A DNA stretch of 64,000 bases from Perkinsus marinus ATCC 50983 (GCF_000006405.1 NW_003216064.1:419856-483855), one strand, 5' to 3'. Positions 1 to 10,616 are shown, numbered from the stretch's first letter. The notes: generated by a model not told the origin, from the letters alone. Made by a program: numbers and translations.

Positions 1-144
1 TATAAAAAACTATTATTTCCCGAAGTTACGCCCTGAACACAGTGCTGTTACTTAGAAGACGTTAAGAGACGAGCAATGTTGCTATTGTCGTTAACAACGA
101 ATCGTTATAGTGATGATACATTTCCACAGTCAAAACTGCGCGGC

Positions 145-519
145 TCATCCAGGTCGCCTCAGACTTGAACTCTGTTCACAGACAGTTGGACTATCCTTCT
201 CAGCGACCGCAGTGCCCAACCGCTGGCCTCGCGAGTCTTTCACAGAGAACACAAACTTAAAGGCAACTCCAAAGGCAAGCCATGCAACACCAACAGAGAT
301 GAGGACGATCACCCAAACAGGTTGTGTCTGCATTATGTACACTGATATTAGAGAACAAATTATAGCTACTAATACAACACCATAGCACAACCCCAAGAAG
401 ATGTATGTGCAGGGGGACAGCTCCACACAAGCAGACATGGTGACTATAGAAGAGGATGAAAAACTAACAACAACTGATAGTGGATCCCACCCGTAGAACA
501 GAAGGCTAGACTCTGTCAT
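145..519 (-). CDS. hypothetical membrane protein fragment, two TM segments
   Basis: I do not recognise this protein. The 124-residue frame has two long hydrophobic stretches, around residues 38-64 (begins CTYIFLGLCYGVVLV) and 69-94 (begins VWVIVLISVGVAWLAF), separated by a short polar turn, then a polar Ser-rich tail. This looks like the C-terminal part of a multi-pass membrane protein. The first Met may not be the true start, because genes here usually have several short exons and another open frame lies just upstream on the same strand. No catalytic motif is visible. The opposite-strand frame at 110-385 is compositionally odd and is probably its shadow. Confidence 0.4.
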   Translation of the reverse strand: MTESSLLFYGWDPLSVVVSFSSSSIVTMSACVELSPCTYIFLGLCYGVVLVAIICSLISVYIMQTQPVWVIVLISVGVAWLAFGVAFKFVFSVKDSRGQRLGTAVAEKDSPTVCEQSSSLRRPG

Positions 520-584
520 TCAAAAGCTCTTGCCAAGGAACTGTGCAGCATTCCCAAATCTGGATGCTCCTACATGTAGGTGAA

Positions 585-821
585 TTAGTGTCCAGGGATC
601 CCAAGATCAATCAGGGAAAAACGCCCAGCAGTAGCGACTAGGCCCACGAACAGAGTTGCATTATGTGTTCGGTTATCCAGTGCGAAGGTATGTGGGCCCA
701 GTACGGCTACTACAGTTATTCTGTAGTAGGATGTCGTCTGCGGCATTCTGGCATGGGCCCAGCGCCTCGTATCCACTTCAGCGTAGTCATCAAGTCCAAC
801 GGACGTTGCACTCCGGTGCAT
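585..821 (-). CDS. possible upstream exon of the same membrane protein
   Basis: A 78-residue frame with two possible N-glycosylation sites (NRTHNAT) and a moderately hydrophobic end (LFVGLVATAGRFSLIDLGI). It lies on the same strand just upstream of the two-TM frame at 145-519 and could be an earlier exon of that gene. I could not find a convincing GT-AG pair that links the two frames, so this is only a suggestion from position and hydrophobicity. Confidence 0.22.
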   Translation of the reverse strand: MHRSATSVGLDDYAEVDTRRWAHARMPQTTSYYRITVVAVLGPHTFALDNRTHNATLFVGLVATAGRFSLIDLGIPGH

Positions 822-1289
822 GCCTTGATTAACTGAGGGGTGACTTCACCGTCAGTGATAAGCTGCTAAGGTTTCCATTGCACCTGGTCACTTACGAAGT
901 TGATAAGAACTTCAGCGGAGACCCCTATACTACCATCATATTCCCATACCTCCGCTGACAACAAGGATTGGCAAGACGAGCAACTTGGTGGTCTGCCTAG
1001 GAGTGAGAACAGGGGCTGTGAGCGGATCCTGATGCAACAGGTGAGCCAGAGTATTTACTCAGATGAAGAAATCAGATGGTGAGTATAACCCCTGATTCAC
1101 TGATTCTTCTACTCTGGAGCGAGAAATCGGGATCATCGCGATGATATATGATTCTCCGAGCTGATTCGAGACTCCAAAGTTGATTTTTTGGCTGAGTGAA
1201 ACTCTTACTCAATATGCCTTTTTTTTGGAAACAGTCAATTATCACAATAACATGATACACCCAGCCATGCAAAACAACAAATCGTCTTA
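822..1289. other. no gene recognised
   Basis: Only short frames without protein-like composition are open here. The stretch ends near a run of eight T at about 1219-1226 and an AT-rich patch, where base composition changes into the GC-rich tail attributed to the LINE. Confidence 0.4.
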
Positions 1290-2329
1290 ATCTGTCTTAT
1301 TCTGCGAGCCGGGCAAGTGCTGAGCGGTCCGACTTCATCAGCTGGCCGCCGCTCTACTCGCTTGGGTCGGTCTTCGGCAGGCGGACCGCTGGGCGTTTTA
1401 CGGCTCACCGAGCCAACTCGAGGTAAGGGGTAAGCATTGGTGGTCCCGGCTTCTGTGCTGCCGCCCTGGCTTCAAGCTTCGGTCCTCCGGGCCATCCACT
1501 CCTTGGGTACTCCTTTCCAGGCTTGACTCTCAGCTAGACTCCATTGATGGGGCGGCACTGTGGTATGGTCACCACTAGTTGACGTCATGAGGAGACAACC
1601 CAGGTGCCGGGGGATCCTAGTATTGGATTCCCACCACTCCTGCGCCAGTCGACATCCCGGAGGGTGCGCGAGGAGGGCCCGATCCATTTGAGAGATCTGG
1701 GCCGGCATGCATCGGGGTGCTCAGTCCCTGGGGCCCCTCCCAACTCTAAAGATGGCGAGGGGTGGAGCTAAGCTCTCTTTTCATTGTTTGGTGGCTCTTG
1801 GGACATGGGTGCATTGGTCGCAACCCGAGCCGTGCACTCAAGGCACTTGGCGATCGACCTCCTGTGTGGGCAAGACATCAGGGGTGTGCCATCCGCGACA
1901 TTGGAGATCGCGTTCTCATGACGTTTCGGATCCGCGGGGGGTGTCCAACCAACCACCTGCCCCCATCGCCTGGCTCAGAGAGACATCCCGGAGGGTATGC
2001 CAAGGCGATCCGGTGTGGAGCTTGCCACGCCACCGGCACGGTCCGGCCTTAAGGGAGTCAGCATCAAGTCAGAGGCCCAGAAAGAGAGTCACCGCAGAGC
2101 TTCAAGCGACGGAGGAGCCTAACTATCCACACACGCGAAACAGCCTTCCACAGATTACACTGCTGCTGCCCCTTTCCTGAGGTGCCACAGCGTCGCGCTG
2201 CCTCCGACTATCGCCGCGCGTCGTAGGCCTTGGTCGCTGGGAGTAGTAGTTGTAGTGGTTATGGTAGTAGCTGAGCCGCTAGGCCGGCACCAGCGAGGCG
2301 CTGATGCAAGTCCGCACTAAGGGGTCCTC
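1290..2329 (-). other. probable 3' untranslated tail of the LINE
   Basis: This GC-rich stretch lies downstream (minus sense) of the LINE stop codon and matches the LINE in composition rather than the AT-richer DNA to its left. It has no convincing coding frame. The left limit is put at about 1290 from the composition change; no poly(A) tail or target-site duplication could be matched by eye, so the limit is soft. Confidence 0.35.
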
Positions 2330-3526
2330 TTATGGCTGAGAGGAGTTCTCCGCTTCTCGGAGATTCTTCAGCCACTCGAAGGTCATCTTTGCCATCTTCA
2401 GAAGTGGCGCTCGATACCGTCGATCGAGGACTAATTTGTAGTCGTACTTGGGCATCACCTGGAGCAGCCTGGAGTCTCGTCTCGCGCCATCCAGCAGAGG
2501 ACAGTCTCTGAGGATGTGCTTGACGTCTCCATCTGCATGCCCGCATGGGCAGCTCGGGTCTGTCCTTAGCCCCATCGTGTGGCGATGGTGGGGTGTGGGG
2601 GCGTGTCCTAAAATTAAGGCAGAGAGCTCGGGTGATGACTTACCGGCCTTCAAGAATCTTCTGGCGTGGGAAAATCCCCAAAGGAAGTCCCGTACGCTGG
2701 TGCCCAGAGTGGCTCGCTTCTCAAGCCACCAGGACCTTGTGTCCTTCTCCATCTGGGTCTTGAGCTGGTGCTTCACAAAGGAAGGAGGAACCATCAGAGC
2801 AGCACCCCGGTCCAGGGGGAAGAGCTGCTTTCGGCCGGTGTTGGCCAGCTGGTCCACTGCTTCGTTCCACTGTACTCCTTCATGGCCCGGGCACCAGTTC
2901 AGCTGCACCTTGACGTGTAGGCTGAGATGGGCGATGTCACGAGCGATGGCCGATCTCTCGGTGGCTTCTCGGCCTCGGATCGTGCGGATGGAGGCCTGAG
3001 AGTCTGTGAAGAGAAGCCATTCTATACCTCTGTGAGCCGAATAGCTCAGCCATCGCAGGGCTCTGCGGATGGCTTCCAATTCGCATTGGTGAATGGTGGC
3101 GAACCGCTCAAGCTTAAAAGCTTGGCGCTCCACCACTTCTCCTTCTTTGACAGCCAGGAAGGCCCCGCCGGCACTATCGCCGAACTTGGAGCCATCCGTG
3201 TAGATGGCGGGGCCTCGGTAGGCCGATGCCAGTTCGACCGCTTCTTCTCTGGGACGGATGGAGGCGGGGAGGGAGGGGAGCCACGGTGGGAGAGGATGGG
3301 TCTCTCGCCGGTCCACTCGCCATGACGATTCCGCCGCTCCAGGCCCAAGGGCCGCTGCTAGGTCGCTAGGAGTACCTGTGGTGGCGCGGCATCTTCTTGC
3401 CAGCATTCTCAATTGGATGCTAGCCGGGGTGACGCCGGCCATCATCATCGCCGCGGCGTGGGAGGCCGAGCGAGGGGCCCGAGTGGCTATCCTCGCTGCC
3501 AGGCCGGACACGCTATCGACGGCCTT
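2330..3526 (-). pseudogene. LINE 3' half: RNase H and C-terminal zinc knuckle
   Basis: The frame contains a type I RNase H domain: AIYTDGSK with the first Asp, the HQCELEAIRRAL helix with Glu, LFTDSQASI with the second Asp, and WCPGHEGVQWNE with the His and following acidic positions. Near the C terminus is the Cys/His cluster CPCGHADGDVKHILRDC, typical of I/Jockey/R1-type LINE polyproteins. The frame runs right up to the border of the inserted LTR element, so it is the interrupted second part of a LINE reading frame and not a free-standing gene. The enzyme would remove RNA from the RNA-cDNA hybrid during retrotransposition. As part of a truncated and interrupted LINE it is not expected to act. 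Confidence 0.88.
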
Positions 3527-3701
3527 TGTAGTGAATTAAACCGAACCCAAGTATACTTGTAGTGGATAGAAGTAGTAGGTTTTATGAATACAACTTACAT
3601 AGCTAAAACCTTATAGGTACGTGATCTAGCGTCACGCTAAAATGACACAGCTAACACAAAATTCGGAGACAGATAATTATAAAGCAGGGACAATCTCTAC
3701 A
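3527..3701 (-). repeat. 3' LTR of the retrotransposon
   Basis: A 175-bp direct copy of 8767-8941, identical base for base as read by eye. In element sense it is preceded by the G7 polypurine run. It is unusually short for an LTR, so promoter, polyadenylation signal and R region must be tightly packed. Confidence 0.93.
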
Positions 3702-3720
3702 ATCCCCCCCATAAAACGAA

Positions 3721-6700
3721 CTAGGCGACTCGACGACGCTTAGTTACTACCGCACGTCTCTCATCTCTCAACATATTACTAGTAGTAGCCTGACTTAGCA
3801 TAGCAGCCTGACGTTTTGGTCTACCTTGAGGAAGTTGAACCAAAGTATCATTCGGAACCTTATGGCTTTGAGAGCCCTCAGCAGAATCATCCTTGAGGTC
3901 ATTCTTAGAGTCCTCCTCAGAAACATGGTTATCTGCCGATCGAAACCTTTTACAATTACCGATATGATGAAACTCAGTTCCACGTTCAGTAGTAAGCAGA
4001 ACATGACGACTCTTGATAGCAGAAATACGATAAGGACCACGCCAACATGGGCTAAGCTTATAACTTCTTTGGGTATAGACCATCACCCACATGCCAACTC
4101 GTAGACCACTATCATATCGCAATACCGGATGATTTTTCTCCCGTTGATCCAGCCAATGTTCCACGAACTTAGCAGTAAAAACCTCATGCTCTCGACTAAT
4201 ACGGCCAGCTGCTATTATAAGGTCATACAACTCGGGATCAGATACAGATGACGAATCATCAGCAATAGATCCAGATCGCATACAGGGAAGTTCACAAATT
4301 CTTCCCCACATAATCATCATAGGAGTAAGTTGTGACTCACCAAGTTCCGTGTGGTTGATCATCCATTTAACATTCTGCAGAAGAAGCTCATCAGCCCACT
4401 CAACCGAAGGTAAATCTGCTAGCCAACGTCGCAAACACTCCAACAGACAACGATGCCTCCTTTCATAGAAACCACCAGTCTGACCATGATTAGCTGGTCC
4501 AAGAATCCAACGTATACCTGCTGCTTTCGCCCAATCTTGAACCTCTTTAGAACCAAATTCTCCATCACTCTGAACCTCTCGTGGAAAGCCATTCCTCACA
4601 AAGATAATCGATAAACCTCTTATAAAGGTAGCGGCATCAGTCGAGTCAATTATCGTGAAGTCCATATAGCCACTGAAAGCATCAGTCACAGTTAAAAATA
4701 GACAACCACGTTTCACGACAACACCATCAACACCAACACGGTACCACGGCTTCAATGCCTTAGCATCGGGTAAGCGGGTAGAATAAGGAACCTCTATACG
4801 TCCATCACTATCAACACGCTGGCAAGTAGGACATACACTCTTAGCCCAACGACACTTTGTTCCCATCTTGGAAAACCAACACCAACGTTGCAACCAAGAC
4901 TTCAACTGCCTACCAGAGGCATGAGTCCTTTTATGACTCTCAGAAACCACCCAATTTATCCAAGTCGATGGTATGACTAACTGACGTTGAATACGGCCAA
5001 CTTCATCAAACCGCTGCTCCCGATAAAGAATACCATCAACCATAGTAAAACCTGTTTGGCTCTTAAAAGACTCACATGCCGGACAGATCCTCTGATCGGC
5101 CTTCAACTTCTCAAAATCGAAGTCGATGTCAATCAAACAAGGAGCAATGACGAAACCCACGGCATTATGCTGCTCCTCATCATCCGAAACCATCCGTAAC
5201 ATATCAGCTTGATCACACTCACCAACACGTGATATCAGTTCCTGTAGAGGATCTTGAACAATATGAATATCACGATCCTCCAAACGATTATCTTCGTTGA
5301 CACCACGTGCCAAAGCGTCAATATAAGAGACACAACCTTGTCGACTACTCCAAAGAGTTACCCAAACCGTCCTTTGATATAATAACAAACCACGATACTC
5401 TTCCTCTGAATCAGCATAGTCAAGCTCTATCTCATTCCACCATGCTGAAGAATTCTTGTTGTCACAAACGACAGCCAGAGGGGTGGTGATCAATGCCAAA
5501 TTTCGGGTTACAGCACGAATCATACCACGTCTCTCCTTAACAGTAGAGGATCGCTTAATCTCCGAGGGGGTTAAAATACATCCATCAACTGCTAATGGTA
5601 GCATTACAGCATCACGATCGTAAGGTAAGAGCAAACCCAAACCATGACATACCTCCTTAGTAAGATCATCCAATTCGCTCAACCACCATGGACCGTCTTG
5701 GCCAATCTCTCCAACCTCGTCCTTAGGAACACTGAATATTTGCAGCAGCATACACGACCACGCTTCCTTATTCGTATCAACGATGAGACAACTACCGAGG
5801 ATTGGTGTATTGGTAGATCCTCCAACAACATATAGAGAGAGAAGACCAGAAAAATAATTACGACAAAGCTTGGTCACATGTTCAATTGCTATAGATGATG
5901 GCGAAGAAGTCAACTTATGCAATTTATGGAGAACACCGTGAGAACCGTACGGCAACCATCTCCTCAACCATTGAAATCGACCCGCCCATGAACGAATCCA
6001 TTTGCGCTTTGCCTCATCATCTATCAGAGCATCATACTCCTTCAGACTCCGAGCAACAGCAGATTCAGAGAGACCGGCAGCATCCTTAACGACCGGGGAT
6101 ACTTCCAAACCTTGGCATATAAGACCACAGAAAGTAACCCTTACTCCAATCTCACTCTTCTCTTCACTGACTATAAAATGATGTCGCCGACCAACCGAAG
6201 TAACCAAACTTCTACCGGAAACAGCATCCTCCTTACATGATGCCCCTCCCAGGACATCATCCTGAAAATGTTCGATCTTGAAGTCAAGATCTAATCGAGC
6301 AGCTTCACTTCTCACTTCACGTAAATAATGATCCATACATCTGGTAAATATAATTGGAGAGTAACGCCACCCTTGAACCAAACATAGAGGTTGAAAGTAG
6401 TGCAAGTTACCCTCTCCATCATAAGCTCTTACCGTAAAGTAAGATAACATTCCTTCGGGTAGGAGTACACTAGAAAAAGCATCCTCTAGATCAACCTTAA
6501 AATAAACCTTTCGATATGAGAGTGGCCAGCTCAACAGAATACTCAGAGCATTCTGCTGGCTTTGTGTAGTGAAGGATGATGGAACCGTGTCTGAGACATC
6601 ACGATCATTAGCCCACCAGTATCGTTGCTGATGAGCATCACTACCAGGGACCATAGCAAGTTTCATAGAGTTCAGCCTCCGGCAGTCAACTGTGACCCGG

Positions 6701-8766
6701 AATCTCTTCCGTATCACAGGATCAGTCATGTGCTCAACGTTCCCTAGAGGTTCACCAGGCTTCTTGTCAACAAGAACTACCTCGTTCACATGATTGATCT
6801 GGTCTGGACCAACCTCACGCATCTTTCCTTCACCACAGGCAATCTTCAACCGTCGATAGATAGCAATCTGACGGGACCTAGGACGACGACGGATAGCTTC
6901 ACAAAAAGGCTGCATCAACGCATTCTCCAATATTTGACAGTGTGCAACATATCTACCATCCTCACGACATTCAATCGAAGACGTCGACGAGATCGCTTTC
7001 ACAGTATCGACCTCAGAAAGTACATTCACCTTAGAGTCAGCGTCAACAACAACAGAACGATAAAACTCGAGCAGACTGTCCACAAGGGTTGAGCATCTTC
7101 TCAACAAAGCATTTCCGAATATTACATCAGGAGTAAGTCCATCAACCACCTTACAGCTACTGGAAACAAGCAGATCACCAGCAGCGGAGCAAATATCGAC
7201 CTCACACTGGCCATCAACTTCAACAGAGTGTCCATTACCAAAAGATACACCTGTAGCACCAGTAAGAGTTCTCCTCAGAATACCCTCTGAGGCCAACGCT
7301 AAGAACATTCGGCGCGACATATAAACAAAACCACGAGCACCCGAATCGATTAAAGCTTTAACACGAGCACCCGGACTCCGTACAGTACTGTCCTTAGACA
7401 TATCTTGCCTAAGGATGATACTTACAACAGGGTCATGCAAAACACCACCATCCAAACGAGAGATTTCATCATCGTCAACATCTCTAACCATAGCAACCTT
7501 TTCATAAGTAGGGGCACTAACCATCTTAGGGGAAATACTCTGTACCACAGGGGGAGATGCCTGGACCTTAGAAGTCGATTCAACCGTGGACACTGGGAGA
7601 GCTTCAGTTTGAACAATAGGGGTTGTAGTAGCCTTGGGAACCTCACCACTTGACTCTCGAACTAAACCTTTTCGAGCAAGCCATTGATAGCGTGCAGGAC
7701 AATTCCGTTTAAGATGACCAAACTTATGACAAAAATAACACTGTCTGGTATCCTTCGATGGAGTAGCATCCACTTCAGTACCAGTAGTAGTAGATATCGA
7801 TAGGACTGACTCCGGAACATTCTGGTCAACAGTCTTAACCTTATCATTGCTCTTCTCAGTCTGATCCATACGTATTCCGTAGTTACGATCCTCCCAATAA
7901 CTTAAATCTCTCGCAAGGATCTCTAGAGAGCGATAATGAGCATAGGTTTGATTTACCACCTTCTTGTAGTCAGCTCTCAGGCCTTCAATAAAACGTTTTA
8001 GGACTTCTGACTCACTAAGATTAACGTCGATACATCTACCAGCGCTAACCATCTTCTTCACACGCTTATAATAAGTGGTAACTCTCTCACTAGGACCTTG
8101 CTTAACACTATCAAAACGTTCTCTCCAACGAACTGGATCATCAGTAATACGGTACTTATCACCCAAAAACCTCTCAGTCATAGATAATCTAGTAACAGTA
8201 CCAAGACCCAAAGCCGACGATTCCTCCAGAAAGTCGAAGATATCAGATAAAACACTAGCATCAACAGCACGGATAAGGAAAGACCAACAGGTATCAGCAT
8301 CCAAACGATAGATACGCACTACTTGTGAAAACGATCTCACCCAAGCCGATACAGGTCTAATATCATCTTCACCAGCATATTTTATGCCATCCGGAATAGG
8401 TAACTGAGCAGTAGCCGATATTCTCTTAGTATCAGTTCCACTCCTATCAGTGACAACAGCTTCACGCAGGTAGTCAGATATATAAGATCGTCCATCTGAA
8501 TGACCTTCTGAAGTAGCCTGAGTAACGGGCACGGGATTTACACCTGCCTGCTCAACCAGCTGACGAAACAGTAACCTGTCAGCTAAACTCATAGACCTCT
8601 CAGCTTCCTCGAAGTCAACAGACTTTAGAAACCGGACACTATCCTCGGGAACACCGAGAAGCACCGCAAGTCGATGTAAAGCATCACTCGCAACATCGCG
8701 AAGATTTGGAAGATCAGCATAAACCGGAGTTGTCGGAACCGGGGTATTCACTGCATCGGGTACCAT
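3721..8766 (-). CDS. Gag-Pol polyprotein of the LTR retrotransposon
   Basis: One long frame of about 1681 residues. Parts seen: an N-terminal Gag-like region; a zinc knuckle CYFCHKFGHLKRNC near residue 340; a protease with ALIDSGARGF near 470; RT with YFKVDLEDAF and the FQDDVL catalytic box (F/YxDD type) near 830-920; an RNase H-like region; an HHCC zinc domain with ESHKRTHASG and CPTCQRVDSD near 1340-1390; and an integrase core with VGVDGVVV, VQSDGEFG and the following Glu. Gag and Pol share one frame, which some Ty3-group elements do. The C terminus is basic (KRQAA, TKRRRVA), perhaps a nuclear-import or DNA-binding tail. Treated here as an element relic; by eye it looks whole. Confidence 0.88.
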   Translation of the reverse strand: MVPDAVNTPVPTTPVYADLPNLRDVASDALHRLAVLLGVPEDSVRFLKSVDFEEAERSMSLADRLLFRQLVEQAGVNPVPVTQATSEGHSDGRSYISDYLREAVVTDRSGTDTKRISATAQLPIPDGIKYAGEDDIRPVSAWVRSFSQVVRIYRLDADTCWSFLIRAVDASVLSDIFDFLEESSALGLGTVTRLSMTERFLGDKYRITDDPVRWRERFDSVKQGPSERVTTYYKRVKKMVSAGRCIDVNLSESEVLKRFIEGLRADYKKVVNQTYAHYRSLEILARDLSYWEDRNYGIRMDQTEKSNDKVKTVDQNVPESVLSISTTTGTEVDATPSKDTRQCYFCHKFGHLKRNCPARYQWLARKGLVRESSGEVPKATTTPIVQTEALPVSTVESTSKVQASPPVVQSISPKMVSAPTYEKVAMVRDVDDDEISRLDGGVLHDPVVSIILRQDMSKDSTVRSPGARVKALIDSGARGFVYMSRRMFLALASEGILRRTLTGATGVSFGNGHSVEVDGQCEVDICSAAGDLLVSSSCKVVDGLTPDVIFGNALLRRCSTLVDSLLEFYRSVVVDADSKVNVLSEVDTVKAISSTSSIECREDGRYVAHCQILENALMQPFCEAIRRRPRSRQIAIYRRLKIACGEGKMREVGPDQINHVNEVVLVDKKPGEPLGNVEHMTDPVIRKRFRVTVDCRRLNSMKLAMVPGSDAHQQRYWWANDRDVSDTVPSSFTTQSQQNALSILLSWPLSYRKVYFKVDLEDAFSSVLLPEGMLSYFTVRAYDGEGNLHYFQPLCLVQGWRYSPIIFTRCMDHYLREVRSEAARLDLDFKIEHFQDDVLGGASCKEDAVSGRSLVTSVGRRHHFIVSEEKSEIGVRVTFCGLICQGLEVSPVVKDAAGLSESAVARSLKEYDALIDDEAKRKWIRSWAGRFQWLRRWLPYGSHGVLHKLHKLTSSPSSIAIEHVTKLCRNYFSGLLSLYVVGGSTNTPILGSCLIVDTNKEAWSCMLLQIFSVPKDEVGEIGQDGPWWLSELDDLTKEVCHGLGLLLPYDRDAVMLPLAVDGCILTPSEIKRSSTVKERRGMIRAVTRNLALITTPLAVVCDNKNSSAWWNEIELDYADSEEEYRGLLLYQRTVWVTLWSSRQGCVSYIDALARGVNEDNRLEDRDIHIVQDPLQELISRVGECDQADMLRMVSDDEEQHNAVGFVIAPCLIDIDFDFEKLKADQRICPACESFKSQTGFTMVDGILYREQRFDEVGRIQRQLVIPSTWINWVVSESHKRTHASGRQLKSWLQRWCWFSKMGTKCRWAKSVCPTCQRVDSDGRIEVPYSTRLPDAKALKPWYRVGVDGVVVKRGCLFLTVTDAFSGYMDFTIIDSTDAATFIRGLSIIFVRNGFPREVQSDGEFGSKEVQDWAKAAGIRWILGPANHGQTGGFYERRHRCLLECLRRWLADLPSVEWADELLLQNVKWMINHTELGESQLTPMMIMWGRICELPCMRSGSIADDSSSVSDPELYDLIIAAGRISREHEVFTAKFVEHWLDQREKNHPVLRYDSGLRVGMWVMVYTQRSYKLSPCWRGPYRISAIKSRHVLLTTERGTEFHHIGNCKRFRSADNHVSEEDSKNDLKDDSAEGSQSHKVPNDTLVQLPQGRPKRQAAMLSQATTSNMLRDERRAVVTKRRRVA

Positions 8767-8941
8767 TGTAGTGAATTAAACCGAACCCAAGTATACTTGT
8801 AGTGGATAGAAGTAGTAGGTTTTATGAATACAACTTACATAGCTAAAACCTTATAGGTACGTGATCTAGCGTCACGCTAAAATGACACAGCTAACACAAA
8901 ATTCGGAGACAGATAATTATAAAGCAGGGACAATCTCTACA
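8767..8941 (-). repeat. 5' LTR of the retrotransposon
   Basis: A 175-bp LTR identical to 3527-3701. In element sense it is followed at once by the start codon of the Gag-Pol frame at 8766, leaving no separate leader between LTR and coding region. Confidence 0.93.
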
Positions 8942-10399
8942 CTTGGCCAGATTCGGGTTCTCCAGTGCCTCCGCCCAGACGCTGACCGCGTGCCCAAGGA
9001 AGGGCAGCACGGCCAGGTGGTAGGTCTTCAGTATCCGCTTGGTGTCGAGCCCAGCCCGTTCCCAACCCAGGGCGTGTAATCGCCCTAGGCGGGAGCGAGC
9101 TTGGGCCGTCTTTCGCTTGATGTGCTCCCTGAAGAGCAGTCGCTGGTCCACTGCCAGGCCTAGGATGGTGACGACCTTGGCCCGGCCGATGGCCTTACCG
9201 TCGATCATTAGTGCTGATACCTGAAGCTTCCTAGGCGAGAGGTAATAACACTTACTGGGGTTGAGGCTGAGCCCGGAGGCTCTTGACCAGTCCGAGATCC
9301 GAGTCTCGATCTGCAGCCATCGCTCCCTAAACTCTCGGACGCCCTTGGTCGTCAGGACCAAGGTCTTATCATCGGCATAGAACGTCGAGGTTAGGCCAGG
9401 GATGGGCCGGAGCAGCGACGCCAAAGATAGGGTGGAGGTGGCGTAGAGGAGGGGTCCCAAGATGCTTCCTTGGGGGACCCCTCTCTCTAGCGAGATGGTC
9501 GCTTGGTCAGCTCCAAACTCCAGCTGGACGTGTTGCCCGGAGAGCCAGGACTTTATCACGGTGCAGAGATAGGGAGCCACGCCTAGGCCTGAGAGCTGTT
9601 GGACGAGAAACGAATGCTTTACTGAATTAAAGGCATTGGACTCGTCCAGTGTGAGGAGGAGGGTCTGGTGACCCTTCCTCCCACACCCAGCTCGGTAGGC
9701 GTCGACGATCCTCTTCAGCGCCGTGTCGCAGCTTCGGCCTCGGCAGAAGCCGTGGATCTCTGGCACTCGGAACTTCTCTCCTAGGCCGTAGATGAGCCTT
9801 TCGGCTATCACCGACTCCAGCAGCTTCGAGGCACACCTAAGGAGTACGATCGGGCGCCAGCCCGAGGCCTGAAAGATGTCGCGGCCGGGCTTGGCCAGGG
9901 CAATGCATTTGCCCTCCTTCCATTCGGCAGGAAACTCGCCGGACCTAAGGACGTCAGTGAAGGCCGTGGCCCATTTGGCCGCCAGCTCGGGCGCCGTCTT
10001 CTTGAGGACTTCAGCATTGACGCCGTCGCTCCCAGGGGCAGAGATCTTCAGACGGCCGATGGCTTCTAAGACCTCCTGTTCCGTCACGGCTGGGATGCGA
10101 TCTGCCGGACCTACACCGACGCGAACCTGGGCCATCCCCTGGGACCGCCTAGGGTCCCGAGGGAATAGCTTCTCCAGCAGATGGGCTGCTTGATTGGTGC
10201 TTGGGTCGCCATTCAGTATCGCTGCTGCTGACTTACTCTTTGGCGGTCGGATGCACTTGGAAAAGTCTTGGAGGGACGCATAGAAGCGGTCCCTCGCTCT
10301 CTTCTTAGCTGCTCGGGCTTCTAACCTGAAAAGTCTTCTCCTTTCGGTCACCTCCTCTTTCCAATGCTCGGTTCCGATGAGGTTGCCATCCCTCTTTGG
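8942..10399 (-). pseudogene. LINE 5' half: reverse transcriptase domain
   Basis: Visible RT motifs in order: a finger region with GSDGVNAEVLK, GWRPIVLLRCASKLLE, a palm motif TLLLTLDESNAFNSV (usually D-x-x-x-A-F-D), GVPQGSILGPLLY, and the catalytic YADD box in FYADDKTLVL. The remainder is a thumb region with GLSLNPSKC. The frame has no natural start: it opens at 10399 next to an upstream stop, and the endonuclease normally preceding RT is absent. It runs to the border of the LTR element at 8941/8942. The family's product makes cDNA at the nicked genomic target. This copy is truncated and split. Confidence 0.9.
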
Positions 10400-10616
10400 T
10401 CACTTTGTCATGAAGAGTTAGGCCCTGAAACTTGGAGGTCATATGAGGTAAAGCATAAGTGCATACCTCCCTGAGCCGCAAGATGATACTCGTTGTGGTG
10501 GCTGTGTACGAGTCGAAAAACTGGATATGCTAAGAATATGTGGAGGGATGTATGTTCCACCACATTCAGTCTCCTGTCAAGTTCTGGGTGGTCACGACGC
10601 AGTGTGCAATTTTTCA

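Larger units (their letters stand above)
3527..8941 (-). mobile_element. LTR retrotransposon, Ty3-like order, looks whole
   Basis: A 5415-bp element on the minus strand with two 175-bp LTRs that I read as identical, each starting TG and ending CA in element sense. Internal parts in order are a Gag region with a CCHC knuckle, an aspartic protease, reverse transcriptase, RNase H and integrase in one long frame. A purine run of seven G (minus sense, 3704-3710) lies just before the 3' LTR and fits a polypurine tract. Flanking bases suggest a 3-bp direct repeat (AAG in element sense), short for this class. Identical LTRs point to a recent insertion, into a LINE. The Ty3 assignment rests on the domain order protease-RT-RNase H-integrase. 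Confidence 0.9.
2330..10399 (-). mobile_element. 5'-truncated non-LTR retrotransposon (LINE) split by an LTR element
   Basis: Two minus-strand coding halves belong to one LINE: a reverse transcriptase at 8942-10399 and an RNase H plus zinc-knuckle end at 2330-3526. An LTR retrotransposon at 3527-8941 lies between them. The order RT, RNase H, C-terminal Cys/His knuckle is that of the R1/I/Jockey-like LINEs. The endonuclease domain expected upstream is missing: an in-frame stop sits at 10400-10402 and the RT frame opens just after it. This is the usual 5' truncation of LINE copies. The LINE must be older than the LTR element inserted into it. Confidence 0.88.

Noticed and set aside
1472-2180. 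Overlapping open frames on both strands in the GC-rich LINE tail
   Set aside because: None shows a domain, and GC-rich DNA lacks stops by chance; better explained as LINE 3' untranslated sequence.
2448-3539. Several plus-strand frames opposite the LINE RNase H half
   Set aside because: They overlap a well-supported minus-strand domain and have shadow-like composition rich in Arg, Ser, Gly and Trp.
3795-8311. Many short frames on both strands inside the LTR element
   Set aside because: All lie opposite or out of frame with the long Gag-Pol reading frame.
10527-10616. In-frame upstream extension of the histidine-phosphatase gene
   Set aside because: The extra 30 residues are not family-like and the Met at 10617 sits just before the conserved FLIRHGQ start.
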